A stretch of DNA of 64,000 bases. It comes from Siphonodentalium dalli. Its lineage: Eukaryota > Mollusca > Scaphopoda > Gadilida > Siphonodentaliidae. The stretch is from assembly GCA_032622095.1 (NCBI GenBank), contig CP136067.1, positions 77,712,705-77,776,704 of the forward strand, written 5' to 3'. Below the pieces are notes generated by a model, which was not told the origin of the DNA, did not search any database, and worked only from the letters and a program-made list of their open reading frames with translations. Shown piece after piece: positions 24,455-36,520 of the stretch (position 1 is the stretch's first letter; every line of letters starts with the position of its first letter). The position numbers and the translations under genes were made by a program.

Positions 24455-24812
24455 AAAGCCGACCGCACCCGTCCATGCCCGACATCACCCGTCCGAGCGA
24501 GATGGGACATGCACTGTCGTGCAGAATAGACAAGTATGTACCAAAGTTCCAACCCCCAAGTCGATAGCTTGAACGAAAAATGCACCATTAACCCCTAACA
24601 TGCGGCCGGTTCCGTCAGGTACGCAACATCCATAAAGACACCGACCGCATCTCCCCTAGCTGCATGACCACGGAAGTGGGCATCATATGATGCAGCGAAT
24701 ACCCCTCGGCATCCACCCTGGGGAATGGAACTCTGGTACGTACAGATCTATTCTGCACGATAGTGCATGCCCAATCTCGCTCGGACCCCTGGGGGAGGTG
24801 CGGTCGTCGGGT
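24455..24812. repeat. Large GC-rich fold-back, arms about 70-90 bp
   Basis: The left arm 24489-24557 (GTCCGAGCGAGATGGGACAT...) is the diverged reverse complement of 24718-24786 (...GCCCAATCTCGCTCGGAC). Outer words GACCGCAC and GTGCGGTC continue the pairing. The interior of about 160 bp is unique here. ORFs on both strands follow from the symmetry. Confidence 0.8.
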
Positions 24813-24929
24813 GTTAATTTCGGCATTTCGCGTACATTCATAGCATTACCTAATTGGACAACGTTGATTTTATTCCATTTTCGAGTAAACTGGCACACTA
24901 TATATGAGAGAAGCAAGCCCTATGTGTCA

Positions 24930-25305
24930 CCACATTCGCACCCTATATATATGGCCATGCATGGAAATACTATAAATATGTGCAATATATACTGCTTTAA
25001 TAAAAATACTAGAGATCGAGGACTGAGACACCAAAGCTCCAGGAATGAAACACCAATGTTTGGGACAGTTATGCTGATAATATGAAATTAGTGTTTTTAC
25101 CCTCATTTCAGTAAATAAGTACACCATATGAGGTACTGGTAAACAAGGCTTAATGCAGTGACACCACATTCATGCTATATGACCATAGTAATGGCCCAAA
25201 TTTGTGCAAAGATACGTTTAATAAATTACATACAAAATACTAGAGTTCCGAGAAGGAGACTTCAACACTTTGGATATAGGGATGCTGATAATATGAAATT
25301 AGGGA
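24930..25305 (+). repeat. Two diverged direct repeats of about 150 bp
   Basis: Both copies end with GCTGATAATATGAAATTAG (about 25072 and 25284). They share an ordered series of words (TACTAGAG, GAG..GA.ACTTCAACA or GACACCAA) at similar spacing. Confidence 0.6.
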
Positions 25306-25709
25306 TCATCATTGATTGTTCGTGCCCCGAGTTCCAAACTGTCCTAAGTAGCATTTTTATGTTTCCGAGATAATCGAATTTCAAAGTTTGAAAAGTATCG
25401 TATATTGTATAGATACAGCCAATGTTCTGATGCTCCTTGCGGAATATTTTGACAACACTGTGGACCTGGGGTGCTGTTTTTGGCACCTATAAAACTTGGT
25501 ACTGAATGTATTGACCGATATTATAAGTAACAACATGGTTCTTAGACTATTTTTTTAAATAACAGTATGGTTCTTGGAATACTTTAATGACTATTTTGTT
25601 ATGTCACTTTAATACTGTGGATAGCGTACATAGGACATCTTGAATCAATGTTTTTAAACACTGGAATAATGTACTCTACGATGACAATAATAAACCAAAC
25701 GGCGATACG

Positions 25710-26012
25710 TTGCGTTTCTACAGGAAACTGAAGAATAAATTTCAATTGGAAAAATACCTTCTTACCGAAATTGATAGAGAGCAAATGGTTACCTGTACAA
25801 AGCTAAGATTTAGTAAACATCGTTTAAAAGTAGAAGTGGATCGTCACACCAATACAGATTTTAAAAAGAGAATATGTCCGTTATGCAAATCCGGTATCGA
25901 AGACGGTGTGCACTTTATTTCAAAATGTAATAAGTTGACAGAGGAAAGGGACATTCTTTTTCTCGAATTGGAACAAAATATTCCAAATTTCAACAATTTA
26001 ACCGACAATTAA
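25710..26012 (+). pseudogene. LINE ORF2 C-terminal zinc-knuckle remnant
   Basis: About 100 codons remain. They hold lysine/arginine-rich helices, LRFSKHRLKVEVDRH, then the cysteine/histidine knuckle CPLC...HFISKC, then LTEERDILFLELEQ. In LINEs this domain is thought to help bind nucleic acid. Reading past the stop in another frame gives SDQVIKPIKFVRKE, so a frameshift has removed the true end. Confidence 0.7.
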
Positions 26013-26250
26013 AAAACTGAACAGATCCTCAGATCAAGTTATTAAACCTATAAAATTTGTACGAAAGGAGTCCATTTATTATATATGAAACATAATCTTC
26101 TTCTGATATAGCATAATGAACAATAATAAATAAAAATTAACTACATGTCTACTATATGTATGCATAAATAATAACAATAAGTATTAAAGTTAGTAAAATA
26201 TATAGGTTAATCCCCAATCAACATCTCATTTATAAACGCAATTGTAATAT

Positions 26251-26395
26251 ACACTTATTGCATGGTTTCGAGATTGACATGAGGATTTATCAACCCGATG
26301 AAGTTAATATTCACCGAGGCCGCAGGCCGAGGTGAATATTAACTTCCAAGGGTTGATAAATCCTCATGTCAACCTCGAAACCATGCAATAAGTGT
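26251..26395. repeat. Fold-back, arms about 68 bp, centre GGCCGCAGGCC
   Basis: ACACTTATTGCATGGTTTCG (26251) is mirrored by CGAAACCATGCAATAAGTGT (26376-26395). The arms are almost exact right to the GC-rich loop. It lies in the 3' part of the LINE fragment and is probably a separate MITE insertion. Confidence 0.9.
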
Positions 26396-27087
26396 TTAAT
26401 TATATGATCCACCAATGGCCTGAACTACCTTACTGACCCACATATATAAATCCATAAAATGCAAAACAATGTTTTTCAACAAGTCAAAAGTTAATAAACA
26501 ATATATGTATGATGAAAAATATTACCAAACGTCACTACATTGTCATGAACATACTTCCTATTAATAACTCATGACGTCGCGTGATCTTGTTATTAACCCA
26601 TCTGGCCTATTTATAGAACAATCAGGTAGATATCGTGATTTATCAACTTCTTTTGCCCATCATTTGGTATGGGACTTTTAGAAGAAAGTTTATGATCATA
26701 TAATAAGCCTATTTGAATACTTCTACACAACTGAGTCTTCGTGATCATATGCCCCATTACTCATTAGTCTGTCTTGTTGGCTACAAGAGTATTTATTCTA
26801 TAAACCGGTCTGTAAACATATCCAGGCTGACATTTCTCACTATTATCCAATACTGAATTTTTCTTTTACCTAAACATTCATATATTCACTTTTCACCATT
26901 ATTCAATATCTAACTTTTCTTTCGCTAAACACTCATTTTTCACGTTTTAATTTACTGATATATTATGTTAAGTTTGATAATTTGATAATACTCTGTTCTA
27001 GAGTCAATCAATAAATCATATTCTATTCTATTCTATTCTATTCTAGGACAGTTTGGAACTCGGGGCACGTGTTGTACACATACTCAT

Positions 27088-27134
27088 TAGCCTGGTACTC
27101 AACTGTCAACTGTGCACAGTTGAGTACCAGGCTA
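27088..27134. repeat. Perfect 19-bp-arm hairpin
   Basis: TAGCCTGGTACTCAACTGT (27088-27106) pairs exactly with its reverse complement at 27116-27134 across a 9-nt loop. It sits 18 bp from the inverted repeat ending at 27069. Confidence 0.9.
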
Positions 27135-27844
27135 AAGAAAACGGGTTAAAATTAGCCCCATGCTCCCCAGGTGTTGCTATGTGACGCACCAGGTTATGCC
27201 AATAGTTTATGGGTAGGTTAGATGGTAGGTACAATGCACTATTTGTGCTTAAGCACAATGTGTGGTATTTGCACTTAAGCTTAATCGCAATTCATTATTA
27301 AATGTGAGTTTGGCCTCCCATAAAACCAATGTATTCACCATCATCATCATTTACGGACATTATAAGTCATATGACTTGTTGTCCGTTAATTTTCACAAAT
27401 ATATGAATACATCACGCGTATTAGCTGTATTAGGTTCACTCGTCATATTTTATGTTATAGAATTGTTCATCAAGTCTCATCAAGCGTTCATCAAGTCTCA
27501 TCAAGCGTTTCAGCTTCTACGACAAAATCCGTCAACGAATTCCACGCTTTGGCCACCCTATTGCTGAAGAAGTTTCTTCGTAATTCCGGCCGTGTGACAA
27601 TAATGTGTTCAGCATTTAGAAAGTCCCCTGGAATGGTCGTCTTGTACTCGTTCGAACAGTTCATCGCACTTGATGTTATACAAATTGTGAAATAGTTTAT
27701 ATGCTTCTATAATGTCGCCCCTGAAACGGGGATATTTCAGGGACATTAATCCTGTAGAAACCATGCATGTTTTGTAGTCGGAGTATCTTAGTTCCGGTAC
27801 AAGTTTTGTCGCCCGTCTTTGGACTTTTTCGATGGCAGTAGAAT

Positions 27845-28775
27845 GTGTCTTGTGTAGTTTTGATTGATTTATTGATTTATTGCATAAGTCACATAACAGT
27901 GAAACAAGCAAAACATATATACACTATGTACACAACTTTGAATATCACATTAATCATTGTTCATTTCATATACACAGCAGTAATTGAATTAGATTACACA
28001 ATAATAGGCGATAAACTTAACAAGTATGATAATTACATGTGCTCACCCATAACAATAAATGATTTCGATTATATAGTATAAGACACCTTCTTAAAGGCAC
28101 ACCTTAGGAATATGCATAGTCTTTTTATGAGGCTTATATTTTGAAGAGATAGGAGACCATGGAATTTCTCTCTCGTATACGGTTCTTCCAAAAGTACTCA
28201 GGGATATATTGTTTTCTGATTTCATCCAAATGACTGCATATAATAACTAAATGGTATTCGTCTCCTAAATATTCTCCACATATGGTGCATATCCTATTGT
28301 CATTATCATTCTGAGATTTCTTCCATCTTGCGCACTCTATAGGCAGTTTATGATTTGCAGTTCTGAGCTTCAAGAGGTATATCGAGAGATTAGACGGCAA
28401 AATCTTCAAGTAATTTGGGTAACCGTAGTCAGTTTTAATAAAACTATAAAATTGGGCCCTCGACAAAGCAGATGTGTTTATGTCAACGAGTAGTGCGTCA
28501 CAATGACGTTGTTTGAGAACAGTTTTTGAATTTCTCAGGCCCGTCTGGGTGATCCACTTTGATTGCAATTTCAAATCATAAAGAGCATTTTTGACAAAAA
28601 ATAACCATTTGGAGTTATTGTTGTCTGCTGTCTGTGAGTTCATCTCATGAATCTGATAAATTAAGGTATAAATATTCTTAGCTAGCTCAGAGCCGTTACT
28701 CGATACGAGCTTTGACCAATAGTGGACTCCTGATCGTATCTTCGTACTCGAGAATGGGGTCTCACCACGGTGTCC
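27845..28775 (-). mobile_element. Second LINE fragment nested inside the outer LINE
   Basis: The minus-strand ORF 28134-28790 reads a long C-terminal region with LLKLRTANHKLPIECARWKK and a CTICGEYLGDEYHLVIIC zinc knuckle. It ends with YFWKNRIRERNSMVSYLFKI. About 280 bp of 3' UTR follows, ending in AATAAATCAATAAATCAATC (27858-27885), a typical LINE tail. The outer LINE reading is interrupted at both edges (ETFVKIY on one side, IEKVQRR on the other), which shows the nesting order. The 218-codon frame is intact, so this insertion is younger than its host. Confidence 0.75.
28134..28775 (-). pseudogene. LINE ORF2 C-terminal segment, frame open
   Basis: About 210 codons open without a stop, ending at a natural terminator. 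The segment is helical, with a zinc knuckle C-x2-C-x8-H-x4-C near residue 170 of the open frame. Upstream catalytic domains are absent because the copy is 5'-truncated, so it is not an autonomous gene. The first residues of the open frame (WTPWRDP or STGHRGE) fall at the junction with the outer LINE. Confidence 0.7.
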
Positions 28776-30170
28776 AGTAGATTTTGACAAACGTTTCTTT
28801 ATCTAGTTGTGTGAAAGACTGTTCGATTATCTGCATCTTTCGTGTAGCATTTAGCAGTTTCGTTATATGCGTTGATCGAATGAGATATTGTTATCAACGT
28901 GTATACCTAGATCGTTTTCACACTCTGAAGCGGAAATTTCTGTTTTTTTCTTGAACACCGGTCATGTAGTAGTTTTTCATAGGGTTGTTGTACCCTACAC
29001 GCATTACGTGTATTTTATTGGAGTTGAATCTTAGTTGCCATTTAAGGGACCACTCGCAGACAGAATTGATGTTGTTTTAAAGATTGCTGTCAAGAAGATT
29101 GTCTATCAGTTTTGTGTCATCAGCGAATATTCCACAACTGAACGTGATGTCAGTTGTGAGATCGTTTATGAAGATCAGGAACAATACGGGTCCAAGAACA
29201 TTCCCTTGTGTTACACTGATTACAAATTTCCATTCTGAAGCACATTTTCCTACTACAACTCGTCGTTTTCTGTCATCTAAATAATTTTGTGTCCAATTAA
29301 GGAGAGATCCGTTTATTCCATATGACAGTAGCTTTGTGAGAAGGCTTTATTGAAACCAAGGTAGATTATATCTATTAGTTGCTTTGCATCAAGGTTGCTG
29401 GTAAGTTCGCTCGTGGAATCTAGAAGATGTGCTTTACACGAACGGCCATAGCGGAATCCGTATTGACATCTGGTGGAAAGATTATTTTTCTCCATGTGAG
29501 ACATGAGTTTCTTTGAAGAATGACTCAAGTATTCTGCATAGAGCGCATGTGAGGCTGATAGGATGATAATTTCCAGGGTCGAAATTATTCCCTTTTTTGA
29601 AAATTCGTGTAACGTTTGCTGTTTTCCATATCGGTGGTATGATTCATTGATTCATATAGTGGTGTGCAGATTTCACTGGCCATCACTTTTAGAACTCTAG
29701 GTGGAATGCCGTCGCATCCTACACTTTTATTGGATTTGAGGTTATGTTCTTTGGCCATCGGTGTTATAATAAAATCCGTCATATATATGCCATCATTGTA
29801 TGGTTTCTGTTGCGGAATATTGGTCATATCCTCCTTAGTAAACACAGTTGCGAAGAATTCGTTGAGGGCATCCGCCTTTCCCTTGTCATCGTTGTTAATT
29901 TCCGCTGGAATCAACAATATCGCCTATGCCTTGTTTGAGTTTACTCTGTAGCTTTATAAATTTCCAGAAGGCTTTCAGAATATTTTTGGATTCGGATACT
30001 ATTTTCTTTTCGAATGCTCTCTTCGTTCTCTGTATAAGGGAGTTCACTTCATTCCGTGTGGTTTTGTAGTCGTGATATTGTCGTGGCTTGTGATACTTTT
30101 GAACACATTTCGCTTGTGGTGGATAGCATCAATTGTCTCTCTGTTTATCCAGTATTTCTTTTTTTATGAC

Positions 30171-31100
30171 TGCCATTAAATACAGGAATATGAGCAAGAA
30201 TTATTGAATGTATGGATCACATTAATTTTTATTAAACAAAATTGTTGTTTTTTTCGTTCAAGTGAAATAAATTATCAATGCTGTTTCCAACTGTGCGGTA
30301 TTTTGTAACTAAATCTTGTTGAGTAATCGTATTTTAATTGAAGACGTTTTGTGCCTACATAAACAAACAAACAACTTGTTTTTTGAATAACGGATAAGAG
30401 CATAAAAGGATTATTATTATTATTATTATCATTATTATTATTATTATTTCCTTCCTGATTTATTTCTTAGTTTTTCAAATACAATTTGAAATGGTAACAG
30501 GTGCATACGTTAGTTATCACCCGTGGGCCGTGGTGTACGTATGTCTTTATAAATTCATATACGTTGGCATAAGTTCAATATCGATCTGGCCCTATATATT
30601 AAGTATACATATATTATCTTGTGCATGTTGTTCTTGGTAAGCTTTGTTAGCGGTGTTTATTTAGGACTAGCGTATACCACGGTTATACCGGCTGTTACAT
30701 AGCGTATGCTACCCACGACGTGTCTCCTCTAATCAAGTATGGCTCCATACAGAGTGATACAATACAGACTGCCACTTAATATCCTTAACATCGTGTACAG
30801 CATAGTTTCAGTCAAAGATAATGAAGGAAAGAAAGCATACGATTCAATGGTCGCATGTGCATGTATACACATCTTGGCGATCAATTGAAGGTCAGTCGAC
30901 AACTCTGTCGAAGACTGTCGTTATCTGTATCTTTTTCAAACAGAGTCTGGTGTTATAGCTCCATTGCAATTCGAAGCTCTGAATTATGATCGCTCTTGTT
31001 ATACATCCTGGTCCGGTTCCAGAGATAAAAAATATAGATACATACGTCAAATACGTTTTATGTTGACTTTAGATGCTACGGAAAGATTTATTCAAGTTAT
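30171..31100. other. Non-coding stretch with (ATT)n microsatellite
   Basis: An ATT repeat with one ATC unit lies at 30410-30449. Nothing else recognised. Confidence 0.6.
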
Positions 31101-31107
31101 AGCGTGA

Positions 31108-31193
31108 TGCAGGGTATGCCGACGAATTTAAATGCGAAGTCCAAGATGGCTGCTAGCGGCCATATTTTTAACGAAGTTCGATGGCTCCCATAT
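31108..31193 (+). repeat. AAGATGGC-core dispersed repeat, copy 1
   Basis: CAGGGTATGCCGACGAATTT, then CCAAGATGGCTGCTAGCGGC, then CGATGGCTCCCAT. This is the same word order as the copies at 33891-34345 and 57643. Confidence 0.75.
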
Positions 31194-33140
31194 ATTGGTT
31201 GATCGATTGTTCCATCACGGAATTTTGAAACACGTGCGCGTTCGACGTCCGGCACCAGTTTCCAATTGATAAATACCATATTTACACCGTCTCACGCCAC
31301 GCCAGAAAAGCACATACTCTCTGGTGTGATTATAATGACTTAAAAAAATTAAATCGTATAAACATCGCACGAAGAATGCAGTCTAACCGTGAAAGCGAGT
31401 TGGTGTCGCAGTATAATTAGGGCTGTAACGATACACTTGTTTATGTTCCAAAATGAATACCGCCTGAATCATCAGAACTAACATTTTTTTATAACTGGAG
31501 AAATAACTTTTAATTGTTAGCTAGATGAGCGAAAAATACACATAGACATGTAAACATGAGAGAAAATTGCAGATTTGGCTCATGTATAGATGCCCATCTT
31601 CAGAAATTACTTGATTTCCTGTATCGTAAATTCGCGATACTCATGCACGACATGATACGATGCACATGCATGACATGATACGATACATTTGATTCATGAC
31701 GAATTGTTACATCCGTCGGTATAATTGACCGCGAGTGATCGCATAAATGTGGTCAACTACCGCGGTAATACCGGGGTCAACATTGTTAAGGGGGTCAATT
31801 AATTAGAGCATAGCTGTAATTAAACTGTGGTTCTAGATTTCCTTACATAAATGTGAATTCAACTGCAATACTAGTAGTCTTCTTCCTTCATCTCTCCAAA
31901 AGGGAAAGTCTGATTCGTATGGTTCAGTTGCTCGATATTATAATAAATTAGGCCTGAAAAAAATGGTGATGTTTCCGATAACCCGCCCACCCCTATAGTC
32001 CAGACATCCGCCCCTACTAATTTTATCGACACCGTGACAAATTTTAGCAAACGCAATTCGAAACTAAACAAAAATCACATTTATCGATATCTGATTAAAG
32101 TAAAAGTGTGCTCATCAGTCACCGGTCTGCATTATTTACACTGAAATTTGGGGTTTGGCGGCACCCTTGTGTATACGGGCCAGTTCAACAACCAGGTTTT
32201 TATTAAAATTGCTGCCAGGCATATTTATCCCCTCCAATAAACACCCACAATAATGTGCTTATTGTTTTTTGTTATACATGACTGTATGTATCATCTGTTG
32301 TGCCAAGTCAAAAAATTAAAAACGAATTTAATTAATGTTCGCTCACCTGACCATACTATTCTTCCTTCCGTTACCGGAAACATCACTATTGTTTTTAGGT
32401 GTGAGGGTGGTTTCGCAACTCACGGATAGAGTTACGGCTACATTTAGCTATTCGTAGTTGTAAATTCATGTGGGACCAACAAAATTGCATCGAAATAACG
32501 ACGACAATAATTACTGCATACAGTAGATGCATGGGTAATCGTTAGCAGTGAGATTTTTACTATACACTATCTATAATGTTCTTATTTTCATTATCAGTAA
32601 CTTTCCAGTGACAATATTTCACAGATCGAAACCATTGATGTGTATACATTACTGATACAGTCAGAGTGGCATTGTTGATCAATGTCTAATTAGTCCAATA
32701 AGATACCATTTTATTTTTTTAGAAAAGGTGAAAGTATTGAAACGTATTCTAATTATAATATTTAGACTAAATTATGCGAACTTACTTCGCGATTATATAT
32801 GTTTGTTGGCGTATCACTGTAATAGTTCTGTTTACATAACAATGGTTTCAATAAGCATCATTTTGTTATTTGAGAACTTTCAGTAATTGATAAGCCGTAG
32901 TTATACCGTATACAGCAAATCTAGCATTCGAGCTATACAATTGTATCAATCGACATACCATACATAGTGGTGAACTACCAACCCCTACAGGGGAGGATCT
33001 GACCTTCATATTTGGTGAATTTAACCCCTGAAGTGTCGCGCATCTGCATATCGGGGGTGGTTGAATCAGCATACAAGAAAGTGATACTAGTAATGACCCT
33101 CCCTGACAAGATAGTACAAACTCTCACCCCTCTTTGGATG
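31194..33140. other. Non-coding stretch
   Basis: A short run of ATGATACGAT-type direct repeats lies at 31640-31690. No coding exon recognised. Confidence 0.5.
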
Positions 33141-33400
33141 TTAAGCGAGATCACGGAGTCGCCGCCATATTGGATTCATCCAGCCGTTTAAGTGTTACAG
33201 GTCAAAGTTCTGGTGGTGCATTCCATATATAGAACTTTTGAATATTCATGATTCCATATATGGAATTCAAAAGTTCCATATATTGAATCATGAATATTCA
33301 AAAGTTCTATCTATGGAATGCTTATCCAGAAATGTGTATCACACAGCGGAACGGGGGCTGGATGAATACAACACGGCGGCGACACAGTAATCTCGCTTAT
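33141..33400. repeat. 260-bp fold-back element with nested core palindrome
   Basis: TAAGCGAGAT...GTCGCCGCC...ATTCATCCAGCC on the left is mirrored by GGCTGGATGAAT...GGCGGCGAC...ATCTCGCTTA on the right. The inner part, 33218-33321, is an even better palindrome: GCATTCCATATATAGAAC and its complement. No internal unique sequence remains. Confidence 0.9.
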
Positions 33401-33589
33401 TGACCAAAAAACTGTGTTTTATATATCACAAGGGCATTTAAATTTATAGTATTATAGAAACAACAAAGCCCTTTAGGTGTATTGTTTTATATATTTACTA
33501 AACACTTATTTCATTGTTGGACGACCAAAAAAGTTATATTTAGCTATTTATTTTGTTTTTCATATTTGTGTATGTTAAGAAAGGCTATG

Positions 33590-33850
33590 ATGACCCAATA
33601 TTTAGTCTCTTTGGACCCAATATTTAGTCACATTAGTAATACATGACAAAATTTTAGTTAAAGGCTACTAAATATTTAGTTAATTTTATAACCCAATTCT
33701 ATTGGGTTACTTTATGTAACCCAATTGTTTGGGTTACAATTAACTAAAATTGTGTAGGAGGAAAACTAGGTAACTCAATATAGGTAAAATATATTTAGTC
33801 TCACACAATGTTTTAGTCAGAAAAGTTTGATCCAATACTTTAGTTAAGAA
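33590..33850. repeat. Fold-back rich in AACCCAAT / ATTGGGTT and ATATTTAGT
   Basis: TAGTTAATTTTATAACCCAAT at about 33678 is mirrored by ATTGTTTGGGTTACAATTAACTA at about 33746 with small loops. Flanking ACCCAATATTTAGTC words occur twice in tandem. Probably a small MITE. Confidence 0.65.
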
Positions 33851-33890
33851 TTTAAATGTTGTAAATTTTCAAATAAATTCTCCAATAAAT

Positions 33891-34345
33891 GCGGCCTGCG
33901 GGGTGAGCCGATGGATTCAAATTTGAACTCCAAGATGGCTGCTGGCGGCCATGTTTAAAAAAAAAAAAAAATTCGGTCAAAATAGGAGGCTCCCATCTAG
34001 AGGACACACCGAAAATCTATATAAAGTTTGGTGGCGATCGGATGAGGGATGTGGCCTGTAGGGTGTGCCGAAGGATTTAGTCATACACAGAGTAAATTCT
34101 AAGATGGCCTCTGACGGCCATCTTTTCCCTCGAAAATCGTTATAATTTGATAGCTCCCATCCACACTCCACAGGTGATCGCAATCGTGCCTTCATAATTA
34201 AAAAATGATCCGGCCAAAAATACGGGCTGTAGGGTGTGCCGATGGATTCAAATTTGAAATCCAAGATGGCTGCTGGCGCCATGTTTTTCATCGTAACTCG
34301 GAACAAATTCGATAGCTCCCATCTATAGTTCACCCGGACGACGGG
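33891..34345 (+). repeat. AAGATGGC-core dispersed repeat, three tandem copies
   Basis: Units begin at about 33891, 34051 and 34223. Each starts with GGCCTGNAGGGTGNGCCGA or a close variant and has a central AAGATGGCTGCTGGCGGCC block, mutated to AAGATGGCCTCTGACGGCC in unit 2. Each then has GATAGCTCCCATC and a GAAGTTTGGTGGCGATCGG-like end. All known copies in the window point the same way. Confidence 0.85.
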
Positions 34346-35464
34346 CGCTAACCAATGGCAATACCTCAAACTTTACTTTGTAAACAGTGGTTCCATATTT
34401 TACTTTGTCTCAGAAAGTCCGCTTCCGGTGAGAGATTTGACAAACTCGCGTCGTTATTTTCGTTTGTATTTGTATATCACTAAATAGTACTCAAATAAAT
34501 AATCAAATGTTCTTCTGTGTTGTGATTACTTCTAATATTCCAGGTTGAATGCAGATGATCTGCGTGAATGATAAATGTGGAACTTGTCCATTTCTTCTTG
34601 TCGCTTTACAATTTACAAATCACCAGGTAATAAAAATGGAGAATTTGAGGCAGATGATATACTGAACAAATGTTGTTCGATACAATATAATGATTAGAGC
34701 AACACTAGTATAGTTTTGTGTGACCCACATTATGTGAGTAAAGGGGGGATGCCCTATAGCAGAAGAGTCCACAATTGGATGCACCAATAAACGAATAAGA
34801 ACAGAAACTGCCATCGGATACAATGCTTGTGACGGGTATATTTATTTTGGATTCGTGTGCGAATTTAAAACTGAGTGAAAAATAGTACAGCGTGATTTAA
34901 ATAAAAGTAAGGTATACTTCCTCTGGAAGTGCAAATGCGACTGCTCATAAGCAAATACAAATTACCACTAAGATAACAAAATGAGTATCCGATTGAATGC
35001 TATATTCGTTTTTGTTTTTGGGAAAGTGGATAACTCATACTTTTTCACATTCTTTCACAATGAATTTAGTCAACAATTTCCACAAGTAACAATGTTGTTG
35101 TTGAAAGGCATAGTCCGTTTATATTCTAGTGGCATAAAATTTGACAAATTTTATAGAGCCAAATGACTTTCACTACTGTGAGCCACCACCGTCAATTCAA
35201 TTGAGAGAGTAAAAGTCCCTAGATGCAGCATAAAAGTCAAAAATATATTCATTCTCTGCGACTCGGCCGAATATTTCTACCACATTTATTTCTATAACCA
35301 AGCCGACATCGCCATAATTATAGAACGTGTTTGGCTCGATAGCTAAAACTCGAGTTAAACAAAGATGAATTCACGACGGGAGTGACTAAAACATGCAATC
35401 TTTATGTAACTCGAAGACATATTTTGACGGATTCCATGGTGGCACGTCGTAAAAAAAACCTTTT
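34346..35464. other. Non-coding stretch
   Basis: No gene recognised. Confidence 0.5.
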
Positions 35465-35847
35465 TTTAGGATAGGATAGGATATTTTATTTCAATACACA
35501 TACATATTACATAATAATGATAACAATTATGGATAATTCTGTCGTATATTGTGGGGGATGGCATAATCTGGCAAGACTGTCTTCCTGCCATCCCCAGTAT
35601 GGTAAATATAGAAAGTAATAACTTATAATAAGATGGCCTTGGGTGAGCCGTGCACATATTGTGTATATGTAATTTATGAGTTTAGGGCTTAGTTTAAGAG
35701 TGTGTGGAAATGGATACTACCCGAGGGATGTTCAATACCATGGAGTGTATATGGTTCAAATTCAGATGATGGGTAGTATGTTTGGCGGATGAGGTTACAG
35801 GGACTACTGATTCGTATAGATTGACGTTGAACGTGTTATATGTATAC

Positions 35848-36520
35848 TTAACGGGGTACGTTCTTGGGGCAGTCTGGACATCCTCGATTCTTGCATTTGA
35901 TATCGTTAGAATATGCGCTTATTGTTTTCTCTGTGATGTGTTTTTTTAATACGTGCCTACTTTGATTTTTAGTCATAGTGTTATCTAAGTTGTTCCATGA
36001 GGTTGGGAATGCATGAAATGGTAGCTGTTCAGAAAAGGAAGTTCTCGGTGTTTTGAGAAATAATGGGCGCTGTTGTCTAGTATCCGGTCCGGCAATACGT
36101 TTAGTGAACATTTGGGAAAAGGATTCAGGCAGGCGGTTGTAATACCAGTCATGCATGAATAGGGTAGTATGGACTTTGTGGAGGTCGTATACTTTCAAGA
36201 TATTCTCTTTTTTAAACAAAGGTTCGGTATGGCTCCTGTATTTTTTATTACACACAATTCGTATTGCCCTTTTTTGTAGTAAAAAAACTCGTTTTACCTC
36301 GGGAACATGGCCCCATATCTGGATTCCATATACCAAGTGACTTTGGATTAGGGCATAATATAACGTTTTAAGGGCGCTGCCTGGGAAAAAGTTTTTGACT
36401 TTGTTTATATGATATATGGCGTGCGCTAATTTGGAGCAGACAGATGATATGTGTTTCTTAAATGATAGATTTTCATCTATGTGAATGCCTAAAAATTTCG
36501 TCGAGGTTTCGTGCTCACGA
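35848..36520 (-). pseudogene. LINE ORF2 C-terminal domain
   Basis: Reads TKFLGIHIDENLSFKKHI, LYYALIQSHLVYGIQIWGH, LLQKRAIRIVCNKKYRSHTE, then a lysine-rich helix. It ends CKNRGCPDCPKNVPR, a terminal cysteine knuckle. TKFLGIHID and QKRAIRI are standard landmarks after the RT in Jockey/CR1-like LINEs. The frame is open to its natural stop. It is separated from the RT by the 36518-36815 insertion. Confidence 0.9.

Larger units (their letters stand above)
25655..27044 (+). mobile_element. 5'-truncated LINE fragment with (ATTCT)n tail
   Basis: The coding remnant 25655-26012 reads HWNNVLYDDNN, then a C-terminal region with LRFSKHRLKVE and a CPLCKSGIEDGVHFISKC zinc knuckle of the C-x2-C...H-x4-C type. 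This is the classic end of a LINE ORF2. An in-frame stop at 26010 and a shift downstream break it. About 1 kb of non-coding 3' sequence follows, ending with AATCAATAAATCA and five ATTCT repeats. The plus-strand knuckle is related to the minus-strand one at 28134-28790. Confidence 0.75.
25321..27069. mobile_element. 1.75-kb segment with perfect 25-bp terminal inverted repeats
   Basis: CGTGCCCCGAGTTCCAAACT plus five more bases at 25321-25345 is exactly reverse-complemented at 27045-27069. The interior holds a LINE fragment whose ATTCT tail ends right at the right-hand repeat. This could be a DNA transposon that captured a LINE, or a LINE insertion accompanied by inversion. Confidence 0.65.
27440..30170 (-). 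mobile_element. LINE (outer copy), minus strand, split by a second LINE
   Basis: Read on the minus strand: a linker HKPRQYHDYKTTRNEVNSLI (near 30090), then SKNILKAFWKFIKLQ, then SNKSVGCDGIPPRVLK (29700s), and QYGFRYGRSCKAHLLDSTSE with IYLGFNKAFS (29313-29528). Next come GNVLGPVLFLIFINDLTT and CGIFADDTKLIDN (29100-29220) and the tail ETFVKIY. After the inserted element the C-terminus resumes with AIEKVQRRATKLVPELRYSD and RNFFSNRVAKAWNSL (27540-27840). Frameshifts are frequent and FADD replaces YADD. It is 5'-truncated near 30170. Confidence 0.8.

Noticed and set aside
24687-25085. 132-codon plus-strand ORF
   Set aside because: It follows the symmetry of a fold-back and then runs into a diverged direct repeat; no protein features.
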